Source of the DNA: Bacteroidia bacterium
Lineage (GTDB): Bacteria > Bacteroidota > Bacteroidia > J057
Direction of reading: 5' to 3'
Assembly (NCBI GenBank): GCA_030430205.1
Contig: JAUIGE010000049.1
Coordinates: 1-42,630 of the forward strand
Length of the DNA: 42,630 nt
Part shown: piece by piece, positions 23,981 to 31,728 of the stretch
Layout: each line of letters starts with the position of its first letter
Position numbering within the stretch: the stretch's first letter is position 1
The notes under the pieces: generated by a model
What the model saw: only the letters and a program-made list of their open reading frames with translations
The model's database searches: none
What the model was told of the DNA's origin: nothing
Program-made: the position numbers and the translations under genes

Positions 23981-24583
23981 GTGAAAAGAATATTCTACAT
24001 CATCGCTTTAGTCATCCTTTTGGGAGGAACCATGCTGGTCGTTTTGCGCCTCAACTCCTGCCAATTGGTAAAACCCACAGTTGAAACAGTCAGCCATGTG
24101 ATAGTGGTGGAGAAAATTGTCGATTTGGGCAAAATGGAACTTGTCAATTATCAGTTTCATGATAATATGACCCATAAGCTGGAAATTGACTGGTGGCCCG
24201 ATCCTGAAATACTTGTTTCAGTTTATGGAGACGCCGTGGGATGCATTGATTTTAGGCAAATAGACAGCACAGCGCTGACTTTTGTGGGAGACTCTGTGTT
24301 GATCATTCGCCTACCAGAGCCAGAAGTCTGTCAGGTAAAAGTAGACCACCAAAAGTCCAAAGTTCAAAACACTTCTTTTACCTCCATTTCTCCTGATAAG
24401 AGAAATTTGGTGGATGAAGCCTACAAAATAGCTGAACAGGAAATCATGAAAGCTGCGTTGGAGTCCGGCATTTTGGAAAACACCAAAAATAAAGCAAATG
24501 AAATCCTGAAACCAAGCCTGGAGGCTATCAGCCAGCGCAAGGTGATCCTGCAGTTTCCGATTAACGCTCAGCAAGGGGGCTGA
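23981..24583 (+). CDS. DUF4230 domain-containing protein
   Basis: The protein is about 200 residues with one N-terminal membrane anchor (FYIIALVILLGGTMLVV) and a DUF4230 domain: VVEKIVDLGKMELVNYQFHD, GDAVGCIDFRQID, and a C-terminal helix ISPDKRNLVDEAYKIAEQEI. The start is uncertain: GTG at 23981 gives a clean anchor beginning KRIFYIIAL, while TTG at 23945 would overlap the receptor gene by 17 bp. I prefer the GTG. The function of DUF4230 is unknown. It follows the TonB receptor closely and is probably on the same riboswitch-controlled transcript. Confidence 0.85.
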   Translation: MKRIFYIIALVILLGGTMLVVLRLNSCQLVKPTVETVSHVIVVEKIVDLGKMELVNYQFHDNMTHKLEIDWWPDPEILVSVYGDAVGCIDFRQIDSTALTFVGDSVLIIRLPEPEVCQVKVDHQKSKVQNTSFTSISPDKRNLVDEAYKIAEQEIMKAALESGILENTKNKANEILKPSLEAISQRKVILQFPINAQQGG

Positions 24584-24632
24584 GGGTTAAAAGGTTTACT
24601 AAACTTTAAAAGTTTAGTAAACCTTTTAACCC
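24584..24632. terminator. Perfect 23-bp hairpin between convergent genes, overlapping rpe
   Basis: Positions 24584-24606 (starting GGGTTAAAAGGTTTACT) and 24610-24632 are perfect reverse complements with a 3-nt loop. The left arm begins directly after the DUF4230 stop codon, and the right arm encodes the last residues (GLKGLLNF) of rpe on the minus strand. It is probably a bidirectional transcription end. Confidence 0.75.
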
Positions 24633-25265
24633 TTGAATAGTCCCCACCGGATCATCCGAATTAAAGACATAGCTTCCCGCAACCAATACATCAGCTCCGG
24701 CCTCTAAAAGGGCTGGAGCTGTTTTTTCAGCTACGCCTCCATCGATCTCGATAAGGGTTGAGGCCTCCTTTGCGGCGATCAATGCCTTCAGGCGGCGCAC
24801 CCTGTCATAGGTATAGGGAATAAATTTTTGCCCCCCATAACCGGGATTGACGGACATCACACAGACCACATCAATCAGGTGAATCACCTCTGATAGCAAT
24901 TCCACCGGAGTGGAAGGATTGATAGCGACACCCGCTTTCATGCCCAGATCACGGATCGCGTGAAGCGTCCGGTCCAGATGCACACAGGCTTCCAGATGTA
25001 CAGTCAAAATATTTGCCCCAACATCCCGGAATGCTTCCAGATAGCGATCGGGTTTTTCGATCATGAGATGCACATCCATGGGTTTTTTGGCAACTTTTTG
25101 TACTGCTTTGAGGATCGGCATCCCAAAAGAAATATTGGGCACAAAAAGCCCATCCATCACATCGCAATGGATCCAGTCAGCCTCCGAGCGGTTGATCATA
25201 TCAATATCGTGGGCGAGTTGACCGAAGTCAGCTGCCAGAATAGAAGGTGCTACTAAATGTTTCAT
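24606..25265 (-). CDS. rpe: Ribulose-phosphate 3-epimerase
   Basis: The protein is about 219 residues, a TIM-barrel enzyme interconverting ribulose-5-phosphate and xylulose-5-phosphate in the pentose phosphate pathway. Signatures are LVAPSILAADFGQL, WIHCDVMDGLFVPNISFG (metal-binding His and catalytic Asp), PMDVHLMI, VCVMSVNPGYGGQKFIP and the second catalytic Asp in LIEIDGGV. The ATG at 25265 overlaps the upstream stop codon as ATGA, indicating translational coupling. An upstream TTG at 25271 is less likely. The C-terminal eight codons form one arm of a perfect hairpin. Confidence 0.97.
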   Translation of the reverse strand: MKHLVAPSILAADFGQLAHDIDMINRSEADWIHCDVMDGLFVPNISFGMPILKAVQKVAKKPMDVHLMIEKPDRYLEAFRDVGANILTVHLEACVHLDRTLHAIRDLGMKAGVAINPSTPVELLSEVIHLIDVVCVMSVNPGYGGQKFIPYTYDRVRRLKALIAAKEASTLIEIDGGVAEKTAPALLEAGADVLVAGSYVFNSDDPVGTIQGLKGLLNF

Positions 25266-25735
25266 TTCCAATACAGTTTTCTAACCTGAGGGGATAAAAG
25301 GTAAAATATAGTGCCTGCGATGAGGAGCAAAAAACAGCTCTGCAATATGGCCGCCTGAATGTAAATATACTCCATTCCCATCTGCCGCCACTCGGCTTGA
25401 TGCGCAAATAGAGCCATCCCAAATATAAGCGCAAAAATAACCAGAATCACCAGGCTGACTGTCCAGCCCAGGCGGGTAAACAGCTGTAAACCAATACCTA
25501 CAATCAACATACCCAATGGCAAATTGATGGAAATAAAGTCCTGGTTGAGCAGGTTAAGCTCTCCTGACAAGCGGGGAAAAGGAATCAATTGCAGGTTGCA
25601 AAGCGTCCCTCCCCCACCCAGGGTACAAATCAGCGACAAAATCAGCATCACCAGACCTATGCCCGTAAGCATCGCTCCTCCAAAAGAAAGGAAGGCCACA
25701 TCTGAGGCAAAAATGTCGCTGTTATTTTTTTCCAT
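25262..25735 (-). CDS. Small integral membrane protein, unknown
   Basis: This protein of about 157 residues has four membrane segments: around FLSFGGAMLTGIGLVMLILSL, INLPLGMLIVGIGLQLF, TVSLVILVIFALIFGMALF and AAILQSCFLLLIAGTIFYLL. It is not recognised. The ATG at 25735 (MEKNNSDIF) is preferred to a TTG at 25750. Its stop codon overlaps the rpe start by 4 bp, so the two genes are co-translated, but no functional link is known. It is divergent from paaE. Confidence 0.75.
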   Translation of the reverse strand: MEKNNSDIFASDVAFLSFGGAMLTGIGLVMLILSLICTLGGGGTLCNLQLIPFPRLSGELNLLNQDFISINLPLGMLIVGIGLQLFTRLGWTVSLVILVIFALIFGMALFAHQAEWRQMGMEYIYIQAAILQSCFLLLIAGTIFYLLSPQVRKLYWK

Positions 25736-25774
25736 TGATTGAATCCGCAAGGCGCAAAAAAAACAAAAATTTTT

Positions 25775-25800
25775 GTTAGTTTTACCCTAACGAGTGTTAG
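25775..25800 (+). promoter_or_regulatory. paa operon promoter with palindromic operator candidate
   Basis: A near-consensus -7 box TAGTTTTA (25777-25784) overlaps three alternating half-sites: GTTAG (25775-25779), CTAAC (25787-25791) and GTTAG (25796-25800). CTAACGAGTGTTAG is an exact inverted repeat at the expected transcription start. This is a plausible site for a TetR-type repressor of phenylacetate genes; the regulator gene is not in the window. Confidence 0.45.
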
Positions 25801-25832
25801 CCACCCGAAATAGGTGATAGTAATTATAGATC

Positions 25833-26912
25833 ATGACAAGTTTTTATCCTTTAAAGACAAAAAAATTAGTTAAAGAAACGGCTGATTGTACCTCCATCAC
25901 CTTTGAGGTGCCGGAAGAACTGGTCAACAAGTTTCACTTCAAACACGGTCAATATCTGACAATAAAAGCGGAAATTGATGGCAAAGAAGTCCGACGATCT
26001 TATTCACTCTGCAGCAGTCCGCAGGAAAATGAACTGAAAGTCGCCGTGAAGAAAATCCCGCAGGGGACTTTTTCCACCTTCGTCAATGACAGGCTACAGG
26101 AAGGTGATGTACTGCAAGTCATGCCGCCACTCGGCGACTTCAACACGGAGCTCGATTCCCAAAACCGCAAAAACTATATTGCTTTTGCAGCGGGAAGCGG
26201 TATCACCCCCATCATGTCCATCATGAAAACGGTACTAAAAGCTGAGCCACAGAGCACTTTTACGCTTTTTTATGGGAATAAATATGCCAGCACCGTCATC
26301 TTCAAAGAAGAAATTGAAGGCTTGAAAAACCTCTTCCTCAATCGCCTTCGCGTCTTTCACTTCTTCTCAAGAGAGATTTCGGACATCCCCCTTTTCAGCG
26401 GTCGGATGACAGGAGTCAAAGCAAAAGAGGTCCTGGACAAATTGATTGATTTGAAGCAGGAGCATGAATTTTTCCTGTGTGGGCCCCAGGAGATGATTTT
26501 TCCTGTAAAAGAAACCCTTGAAAAAGCTGGCGTACAAACCAAGAATATTCACTTTGAGCTATTCACCCCTGCCGATGGCGGAGAGGCCAAAAAACGTATC
26601 CAGCAAAAGACTGCGAGTCTGGAAAAAGTATGTGAAGTCTTTATCAAAGACGGCGGAAACAGCTTTGGTTTCAACCTGCCTCTGGGAACGGATAGCATAC
26701 TCGATGCCGCAGTAGCGCGTGGGGCAGACCTGCCCTACTCTTGCAAGGGAGGCGTTTGCAGCACTTGCAAAGCCAGACTGATTGAAGGCGAAATAGAGAT
26801 GGCCGTGAATTATGCTCTGGAACCCGAGGAAGTAGAAGCAGGCTATATTTTAACCTGCCAGTCCTACCCTATTTCTGAGAAAGTTGTGGTAGATTACGAT
26901 GAAGCTTTATAA
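25833..26912 (+). CDS. paaE: 1,2-phenylacetyl-CoA epoxidase subunit PaaE (reductase)
   Basis: This 359-residue protein is the electron-transfer subunit of the PaaABC(D)E oxygenase. The order is an FAD domain (RSYS at 55-58), an NADP(H) domain (AAGSGITPIMS from 119, then FFLCGPQEM near 213-221) and a C-terminal plant-type [2Fe-2S] domain with Cys304, Cys309, Cys312 and Cys342 (PYSCKGGVCSTCK and LTCQSYP). It passes electrons from NADPH to the PaaA di-iron centre. Length and domain order are as in E. coli PaaE, but here it is the first gene of the operon, a rearrangement compared with the paaABCDE order of enterobacteria. It is 12 bp upstream of paaA. Confidence 0.96.
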   Translation: MTSFYPLKTKKLVKETADCTSITFEVPEELVNKFHFKHGQYLTIKAEIDGKEVRRSYSLCSSPQENELKVAVKKIPQGTFSTFVNDRLQEGDVLQVMPPLGDFNTELDSQNRKNYIAFAAGSGITPIMSIMKTVLKAEPQSTFTLFYGNKYASTVIFKEEIEGLKNLFLNRLRVFHFFSREISDIPLFSGRMTGVKAKEVLDKLIDLKQEHEFFLCGPQEMIFPVKETLEKAGVQTKNIHFELFTPADGGEAKKRIQQKTASLEKVCEVFIKDGGNSFGFNLPLGTDSILDAAVARGADLPYSCKGGVCSTCKARLIEGEIEMAVNYALEPEEVEAGYILTCQSYPISEKVVVDYDEAL

Positions 26913-26924
26913 AATGAGAATAAA

Positions 26925-27866
26925 ATGAATGCAACAATAGAGAACTTAGCAGATCATTTTCAGGCAAAAGTAGATGCCGAAGTCAAGATCGAGCCTAAAG
27001 ATTGGATGCCGGAGAAGTACCGCAAAACCCTGATCCGCCAGATTTCCCAGCATGCCCACTCCGAAGTGGTAGGTATGTTGCCGGAAGGCAACTGGATCAC
27101 GCGTGCACCTTCTCTCCGCCGCAAAGCGGCGCTGCTCGCCAAAGTCCAGGACGAAGCCGGCCACGGCTTATACCTCTACAGCGCAGCTGAGACCCTGGGT
27201 ATCTCCCGCGATGAGCTGGTAGACCAGCTTCTGGAAGGCAAAGCGAAATACTCCAGTATATTCAATTACCCAACCCTCAGTTGGGCAGACATAGGCTCTA
27301 TCGGCTGGCTCGTAGATGGCGCTGCCATCATGAATCAGGTCATGCTGACCCGCGCCTCTTATGGCCCCTACGCTCGCGCCATGGTGCGCATCTGCAAGGA
27401 AGAAAGCTTCCACCAACGCCAGGGCTACGAGATCCTGCTGACACTCAGCAAAGGAACCGATGAGCAAAAAGCCATGCTCCAGGAATCTGTCAACCGCTGG
27501 TGGTGGCCTGCCCTGATGATGTTTGGCCCCAATGATGCGGAGTCTACGCATAGTGAGCAATCCATGAAATGGAAAATCAAGCGCAAATCCAATGACGAAT
27601 TGCGCCAGCAATTTATTGATGCCTGTGTAGGTCAGGCCGAATTTCTGAATGTCACCCTACCCGATCCCCACCTCAAGTGGAATGAGGAAAGAGGGCATTT
27701 TGACTTTGGGGACATTGACTGGGAGGAGTTTTGGGAAGTCGTAAAGGGCAATGGCCCTTGCAACCGCGACCGGCTGAAAGCGCGCCGTAAGGCGCATGAA
27801 GAAGGCGCATGGGTGCGCGATGCTGCGATGGCTTATGCGGGGAAGAGAGTAGAGAGCAGAGAGTAG
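26925..27866 (+). CDS. paaA: 1,2-phenylacetyl-CoA epoxidase subunit PaaA (catalytic)
   Basis: This 313-residue di-iron oxygenase subunit epoxidises the aromatic ring of phenylacetyl-CoA. Iron-ligand motifs are visible: Glu47, Glu77-x-x-His80 (VQDEAGHG) and Glu160-x-x-His163 (CKEESFHQ). The conserved [13 protein letters not shown] and WVRDAAMAY segments are family-specific. The final residues KRVESRE are encoded by the first units of a GAGAGTA heptamer array, which also supplies the stop codon, so the natural C-terminus appears to have been replaced or extended by repeat DNA. It functions with PaaC as a structural heterodimer core. Confidence 0.96.
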   Translation: MNATIENLADHFQAKVDAEVKIEPKDWMPEKYRKTLIRQISQHAHSEVVGMLPEGNWITRAPSLRRKAALLAKVQDEAGHGLYLYSAAETLGISRDELVDQLLEGKAKYSSIFNYPTLSWADIGSIGWLVDGAAIMNQVMLTRASYGPYARAMVRICKEESFHQRQGYEILLTLSKGTDEQKAMLQESVNRWWWPALMMFGPNDAESTHSEQSMKWKIKRKSNDELRQQFIDACVGQAEFLNVTLPDPHLKWNEERGHFDFGDIDWEEFWEVVKGNGPCNRDRLKARRKAHEEGAWVRDAAMAYAGKRVESRE

Positions 27867-27921
27867 AGAGTAGAGAGTAGAGAGTAGAGAGTAGAGAGCA
27901 GAGAGTAGAGAACAGAGAGTA
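27845..27921. repeat. Tandem heptamer array (GAGAGTA)
   Basis: Eleven 7-mers in register: eight are GAGAGTA, two are GAGAGCA and one is GAGAACA. The array starts inside the 3' end of paaA, provides its last codons and stop, and fills most of the spacer to paaB. It is purine-only apart from the T or C, so it cannot form a hairpin with itself. Confidence 0.95.
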
Positions 27922-27955
27922 GATTAAACAATTACTGTATAACGAGTTAGAAATT

Positions 27956-28246
27956 ATGAGTGATAAACAAGGATGGCCGCTTTGGGAAATATTTATTCGA
28001 AGCAAAAATGGCCTCAATCACCGCCATGTGGGCAGCCTGCATGCACCAGATGCAGAGATGGCAATGGAAAATGCCCGCGACGTATACACCCGCAGAAGCG
28101 AAGGCGTGAGCATTTGGGTTGTGGAATCCAGGCATATCACAGCTTCCAATCCTGAAAATAACGGGGAATTCTTTGAACCCGCTCAGGACAAGGTCTATCG
28201 GCATCCTACTTTTTATGAAATGCCGGAAGGGATTAAACATATTTAG
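27956..28246 (+). CDS. paaB: 1,2-phenylacetyl-CoA epoxidase subunit PaaB
   Basis: This 96-residue protein matches PaaB throughout: WPLWEIFIRSKNGLNHRHVGSLHAPDAEMAMENARDVYTRR, then SIWVVESRHI and FYEMPEGIKHI. PaaB is the small bridging subunit needed for a stable, active epoxidase complex; it carries no cofactor. Length is typical. It lies between a heptamer array and paaC (40 bp). Confidence 0.95.
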   Translation: MSDKQGWPLWEIFIRSKNGLNHRHVGSLHAPDAEMAMENARDVYTRRSEGVSIWVVESRHITASNPENNGEFFEPAQDKVYRHPTFYEMPEGIKHI

Positions 28247-28286
28247 CGTAGGCTGAAAAACGATCAGTGAAAAGACAGGACGAACG

Positions 28287-29057
28287 ATGAACGAAAAATC
28301 AAATACGAAAAACGAGTTATTTTCCTACTGCCTTCAATTAGGGGATAACAGCCTGATTTTAGGACAAAGACTGGGCGAATGGTGCGGTCATGGACCGGTT
28401 TTAGAGGTTGATATTGCCCTGACAAATATCGCTCTCGACTTCCTGGGACAGACACGCAGTTACTTCCAGTATGCTGCGGAAGTCGAAGGCCTGGGCCATA
28501 CCGAAGACCAACTCGCCTTCCTGCGCGAAGCGCATGAATACAGAAATTACCTGCTCCTGGAGCAGCCCAATGAAGATTTTGCCTATACCATCATCAGGCA
28601 GTTTTTCTTTGATGCTTTCCACAGGCTTTTTCTCGAAAAACTTTCAGAAAGCACTGATTCCCAGCTCGCAGCGATCGCTGCGAAGTCACTGAAAGAAGTG
28701 AAATATCACTTCAGATTCAGCAGCGACTGGGTCCGTCGCCTGGGCGACGGCACGGCAGTAAGCCACAAAAAAATACAGCAAGCTGTAGATGATCTGTGGA
28801 TGTTCACAGGGGAATTTTTTCAGCCGACTGAGTTGGAAGAAAACATGGCAGCATCCGGTGTCGGCGTGGATGTCACGGCATTGAAAACCCCTTACCTGAC
28901 CGCTATCAAAGATGTACTTTCAGAAGCTACCTTGAAATGGCCTGACTTTGAACCCAACCAACATGGAGGCAAAGAAGGACGCCATTCTGAATATTTGGGG
29001 CATATCCTCTCTGAAATGCAGTGGATGCAGCGTACCTATCCAAACATGAGCTGGTGA
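28287..29057 (+). CDS. paaC: 1,2-phenylacetyl-CoA epoxidase subunit PaaC
   Basis: This 256-residue ferritin-like helical protein is the non-catalytic partner of PaaA. Signatures are GQRLGEWCGHGPVLEVDIAL, NIALDFLGQTRSYF, NYLLLEQPNEDFAYTIIRQFFFDAF, EVKYHFRFSSDWVRRLGDGT and a C-terminal GRHSEYLGHILSEMQWMQR. It is ferritin-like but lacks a functional di-iron site in characterised members. The stop codon overlaps the paaD ATG by one base (TGATG), which couples translation of the two. Confidence 0.95.
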   Translation: MNEKSNTKNELFSYCLQLGDNSLILGQRLGEWCGHGPVLEVDIALTNIALDFLGQTRSYFQYAAEVEGLGHTEDQLAFLREAHEYRNYLLLEQPNEDFAYTIIRQFFFDAFHRLFLEKLSESTDSQLAAIAAKSLKEVKYHFRFSSDWVRRLGDGTAVSHKKIQQAVDDLWMFTGEFFQPTELEENMAASGVGVDVTALKTPYLTAIKDVLSEATLKWPDFEPNQHGGKEGRHSEYLGHILSEMQWMQRTYPNMSW

Positions 29058-29536
29058 TGAAAGATGCCTGGGAAATATTGGAACAAGTGCCGGATCCTGA
29101 AGTTCCGGTGCTTTCCATCGTAGACCTCGGCATAGTGAGGGAGATCAACACCCGCAGTTCCGAGGAAATAGAAGTCGTCATCACACCAACCTATTCAGGT
29201 TGCCCGGCCATGGATGTGATTGGTAGCAATATTCAGACGGTCTTGCGTAAAGCGGGATTTCAAACCGTCCAAATCAAAACCGTGCTTGCGCCCGCCTGGA
29301 CAACTGACTGGCTCAGTGAAAAAGGGAAAGAAAAGCTACTGGCCTACGGCATCGCACCACCCGTAGGTGCCACCACGGATAAACGCGTCCTAACAGGCGA
29401 ATTCGAATCCGTCACATGTCCGCAATGCAATTCCGAAAACACCAAAATGATCAGCCGATTTGGCTCTACAGCCTGCAAAGCACTCTTTCAGTGCCAGGAT
29501 TGTCTGGAGCCTTTTGATTATTTCAAATGCCATTAA
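29057..29536 (+). CDS. paaD: Phenylacetate epoxidase maturation protein PaaD
   Basis: This 159-residue protein has a MIP18/DUF59-type N-terminal domain (DPEVPVLSIVDLGIV, then PTYSGCPAM with Cys49) and a C-terminal zinc-ribbon with Cys121/Cys124 (CPQC) and Cys146/Cys149 (CQDC). PaaD is needed for maturation of the epoxidase, probably for metal or Fe-S assembly, and is not a subunit of the catalytic core. The ATG at 29057, overlapping the paaC stop as TGATG, is chosen over the longer upstream frame from 29021, because homology begins there. Confidence 0.94.
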   Translation: MKDAWEILEQVPDPEVPVLSIVDLGIVREINTRSSEEIEVVITPTYSGCPAMDVIGSNIQTVLRKAGFQTVQIKTVLAPAWTTDWLSEKGKEKLLAYGIAPPVGATTDKRVLTGEFESVTCPQCNSENTKMISRFGSTACKALFQCQDCLEPFDYFKCH

Positions 29537-29547
29537 CTTAAGAATTG

Positions 29548-29627
29548 TTTTGGGTTTTGGGTTTCGGGTTTCGCGTTCCGTGTTTACAGCAACCCGAAAC
29601 TCAAAACTCAAAACCCGAAACTCTCAA
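29548..29627. repeat. Inverted heptamer arrays between paaD and paaG
   Basis: The left arm is TTTTGGG, TTTTGGG, TTTCGGG, TTTCGCG, TTCCGTG in register (29548-29582). The right arm is CCCGAAA, CTCAAAA, CTCAAAA, CCCGAAA (29593-29620). The arms are complementary, so the transcript would fold into a long imperfect hairpin between two translation units of the operon. Confidence 0.9.
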
Positions 29628-29636
29628 ACTCTCCTT

Positions 29637-30416
29637 ATGTCCTCCATTCTCTTCGAAAAACAAAACGGCCTCGCCAAAATCACCCTCAACCGCCCTGAAG
29701 CCTACAACAGCTTCAACCGCGAAATGGCTTTGAGCCTTCAGGAAAAGCTGGAGTTATGTGCTACAGATGCAGAAGTCAGGGCCGTTTACCTCACAGGAAA
29801 TGGCAAAGCCTTTTGTGCCGGACAAGACCTCAAGGAGGTCACCGATCCTGAGCAGCATCCGGGTTTTGAGGCGATACTCAAAGAGCATTATGGTCCCATC
29901 ATCCGGAAGATCCGGAAGCTTCCCAAACCTGTTGTCGCCGCTGTAAACGGCGTCGCAGCTGGCGCAGGCGCCAATATCGCCCTGGCATGTGATGTCGTTG
30001 TAGCGACAGCTTCTGCTAATTTTATTCAGGCTTTTAGCCTGATTGGGCTGGTGCCCGATAGCGGCGGCACATTTTTCCTACCTCGCCTGGTGGGCTTTCA
30101 GAAAGCCCTTGCCCTGGCTATGCTCGGCGACAAAGTCGGCGCCGCAGAAGCAGAACGCATAGGCATGATTTACAAAGTATTTGAAGATGATGCTTTTGCG
30201 GAAAGCAGCCTGGCAATCGCTCAAAAACTTGCCCTCATGCCAACTAAAGGCCTCGCCTACACCAAAAAACTGTTTAACCAATCCATGACAAACGACCTGA
30301 ACGATCAGTTGGATTTGGAAGAAAAATACCAGATACTGGCAAGCGAAACCCATGATTATCAGGAAGGGGTAAATGCTTTCCTCGAAAAAAGAAAACCACA
30401 TTTCAACGGAAACTGA
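29637..30416 (+). CDS. paaG: Ring-epoxide isomerase PaaG (crotonase family)
   Basis: This 259-residue crotonase converts ring-1,2-epoxyphenylacetyl-CoA to the oxepin-CoA. LNRPEAYNSFN, CAGQDLKEV, VNGVAAGAGANIALACDVV and LIGLVPDSGGTFFLPRL match PaaG along its length. Asp141 in VPDSGG corresponds to the catalytic Asp of E. coli PaaG, while the two hydratase Glu residues are absent (GANIA and FSLIG), as expected for PaaG. The ATG at 29637 is chosen. The open frame continues upstream to 29460 only because it reads through the repeat hairpin and paaD. It overlaps paaJ by one base (TGATG). Confidence 0.93.
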   Translation: MSSILFEKQNGLAKITLNRPEAYNSFNREMALSLQEKLELCATDAEVRAVYLTGNGKAFCAGQDLKEVTDPEQHPGFEAILKEHYGPIIRKIRKLPKPVVAAVNGVAAGAGANIALACDVVVATASANFIQAFSLIGLVPDSGGTFFLPRLVGFQKALALAMLGDKVGAAEAERIGMIYKVFEDDAFAESSLAIAQKLALMPTKGLAYTKKLFNQSMTNDLNDQLDLEEKYQILASETHDYQEGVNAFLEKRKPHFNGN

Positions 30417-31630
30417 TGAAAGAAGCATATATCGTAGATGGGGTGCGCACCCCTATCGGAAAATTTACCGGGAGCCTCTCCCCTATTCGCACCGATGACC
30501 TCGGTGCGATTCCCATTAGGGCCCTGATGGAACGCAACCCTCATATTCCACCTCATCTCATAGATGATGTCATCATGGGCTGCGCCAACCAGGCAGGTGA
30601 GGACAACCGCAATGTGGCACGCATGTGCCTGCTCCTTGCAGGCCTGCCCTTCACCGTAGCCGGTGAAACGGTCAACCGCCTCTGCGCCTCCGGCATGTCT
30701 GCCATCATCCAGGCCAATCGTGCCATCAAGGCAGGCGATGGAGATATTTTTATCTGTGGGGGCGTAGAGCACATGACCCGGGGGCCATTTGTCATGTCAA
30801 AAGCCTCCTCTGCCTTTGGGAAAGATGTCAAAATGGAAAACAGCAGCTTTGGCTGGCGCTTTGTCAATCCCAAAATGCACAGCCTCTTTGGTACCGATGA
30901 AATGGGACAAACCGCCGAAAATCTGGCTGAATTATTCAACATAAGCAGAGAAGATCAGGACAAATTTGCCTATCGCTCTCAGATGAAAGCCGCTGAAGCT
31001 CAGCGAAATGGAAGACTGGCACAAGAGATTGTAGCTGTTGAAATTCCCCGCAGAAAACAGGATCCGCTGATTTTTGATAAAGATGAATTTATCAAGGCAT
31101 CTACCTCCATGGAGGTTTTGGCCAAATTGCGCCCCGCTTTCAAAAAGCTGGAAAACGGCGGTACGGTCACCGCAGGCAATGCCTCCGGCCTCAACGACGG
31201 CGCAGCCGCCGTCCTGGTTGCATCTGAAGATGCCGTCAAAAACCACAACATGAAGCCGCTGGCGCGCATTGTCAGTTCAGCTGTAGTCGGCGTGGAGCCG
31301 CGCATCATGGGCATAGGCCCCGTAGAAGCCTCCAACAAAGCCCTGCTCAAAGCCGGCCTCAAAATGTCCGACATGGACATCATCGAGCTCAATGAAGCCT
31401 TTGCCGTGCAAAGCCTGGCATGTATCCGCCAGTGGAATCTCGCCGACGACGACCCCCGCATCAATCCCAATGGCGGCGCCATTGCCATCGGCCATCCCCT
31501 CGGGATGACCGGAGCCCGCATCATGTACAGTGCAGCCCGGGAGCTGCATAAGCAAAACAAGCGCTATGCGCTTGTGACCATGTGTATCGGCGTGGGGCAG
31601 GGATATGCGACTATTATAGAGAAAACTTAG
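30416..31630 (+). CDS. paaJ: 3-oxoadipyl-CoA/3-oxo-5,6-dehydrosuberyl-CoA thiolase PaaJ
   Basis: This 404-residue thiolase carries Cys90 (NRLCASGMSAI), His360 (IAIGHPLGMTGAR) and Cys390 (TMCIGVGQG). The PaaJ/PcaF-specific RTPIGKFTGSLSPIRTDDLGAIPI start, GGVEHMTRGPFVMSK, and NEAFAVQSLACIRQWNL are present. In the pathway it performs both thiolysis steps, releasing acetyl-CoA and finally succinyl-CoA. It is translationally coupled to paaG. It differs from the thiolase at 13972, which lacks these PaaJ signatures. Confidence 0.94.
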   Translation: MKEAYIVDGVRTPIGKFTGSLSPIRTDDLGAIPIRALMERNPHIPPHLIDDVIMGCANQAGEDNRNVARMCLLLAGLPFTVAGETVNRLCASGMSAIIQANRAIKAGDGDIFICGGVEHMTRGPFVMSKASSAFGKDVKMENSSFGWRFVNPKMHSLFGTDEMGQTAENLAELFNISREDQDKFAYRSQMKAAEAQRNGRLAQEIVAVEIPRRKQDPLIFDKDEFIKASTSMEVLAKLRPAFKKLENGGTVTAGNASGLNDGAAAVLVASEDAVKNHNMKPLARIVSSAVVGVEPRIMGIGPVEASNKALLKAGLKMSDMDIIELNEAFAVQSLACIRQWNLADDDPRINPNGGAIAIGHPLGMTGARIMYSAARELHKQNKRYALVTMCIGVGQGYATIIEKT

Positions 31631-31703
31631 TTTGAGTTTTAGTTTGAGTACGGAGGTACAAGACCATTAAAGGCCGTACTAAAACCCGTACGCCAACTCA
31701 AAC
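31630..31703 (+). repeat. Inverted repeat between paaJ and paaZ
   Basis: GTTTGAGT (31630-31637) matches ACTCAAAC (31696-31703), and a GTACGG/CCGTAC pair (about 31648-31653 with 31674-31679) is nested inside, as is a GTTTTAGT-like segment with ACTAAAAC. The transcript could form a stem here. The units are rich in T-G and C-A runs like the heptamer arrays, but the period is less regular. Confidence 0.6.
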
Positions 31704-31728
31704 CCTCATCATTTCAATATCAGTTACC

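Noticed and set aside
29460-29636. N-terminal extension of PaaG
   Set aside because: It reads out of frame through the end of paaD and through the repeat hairpin; PaaG homology starts at 29637.
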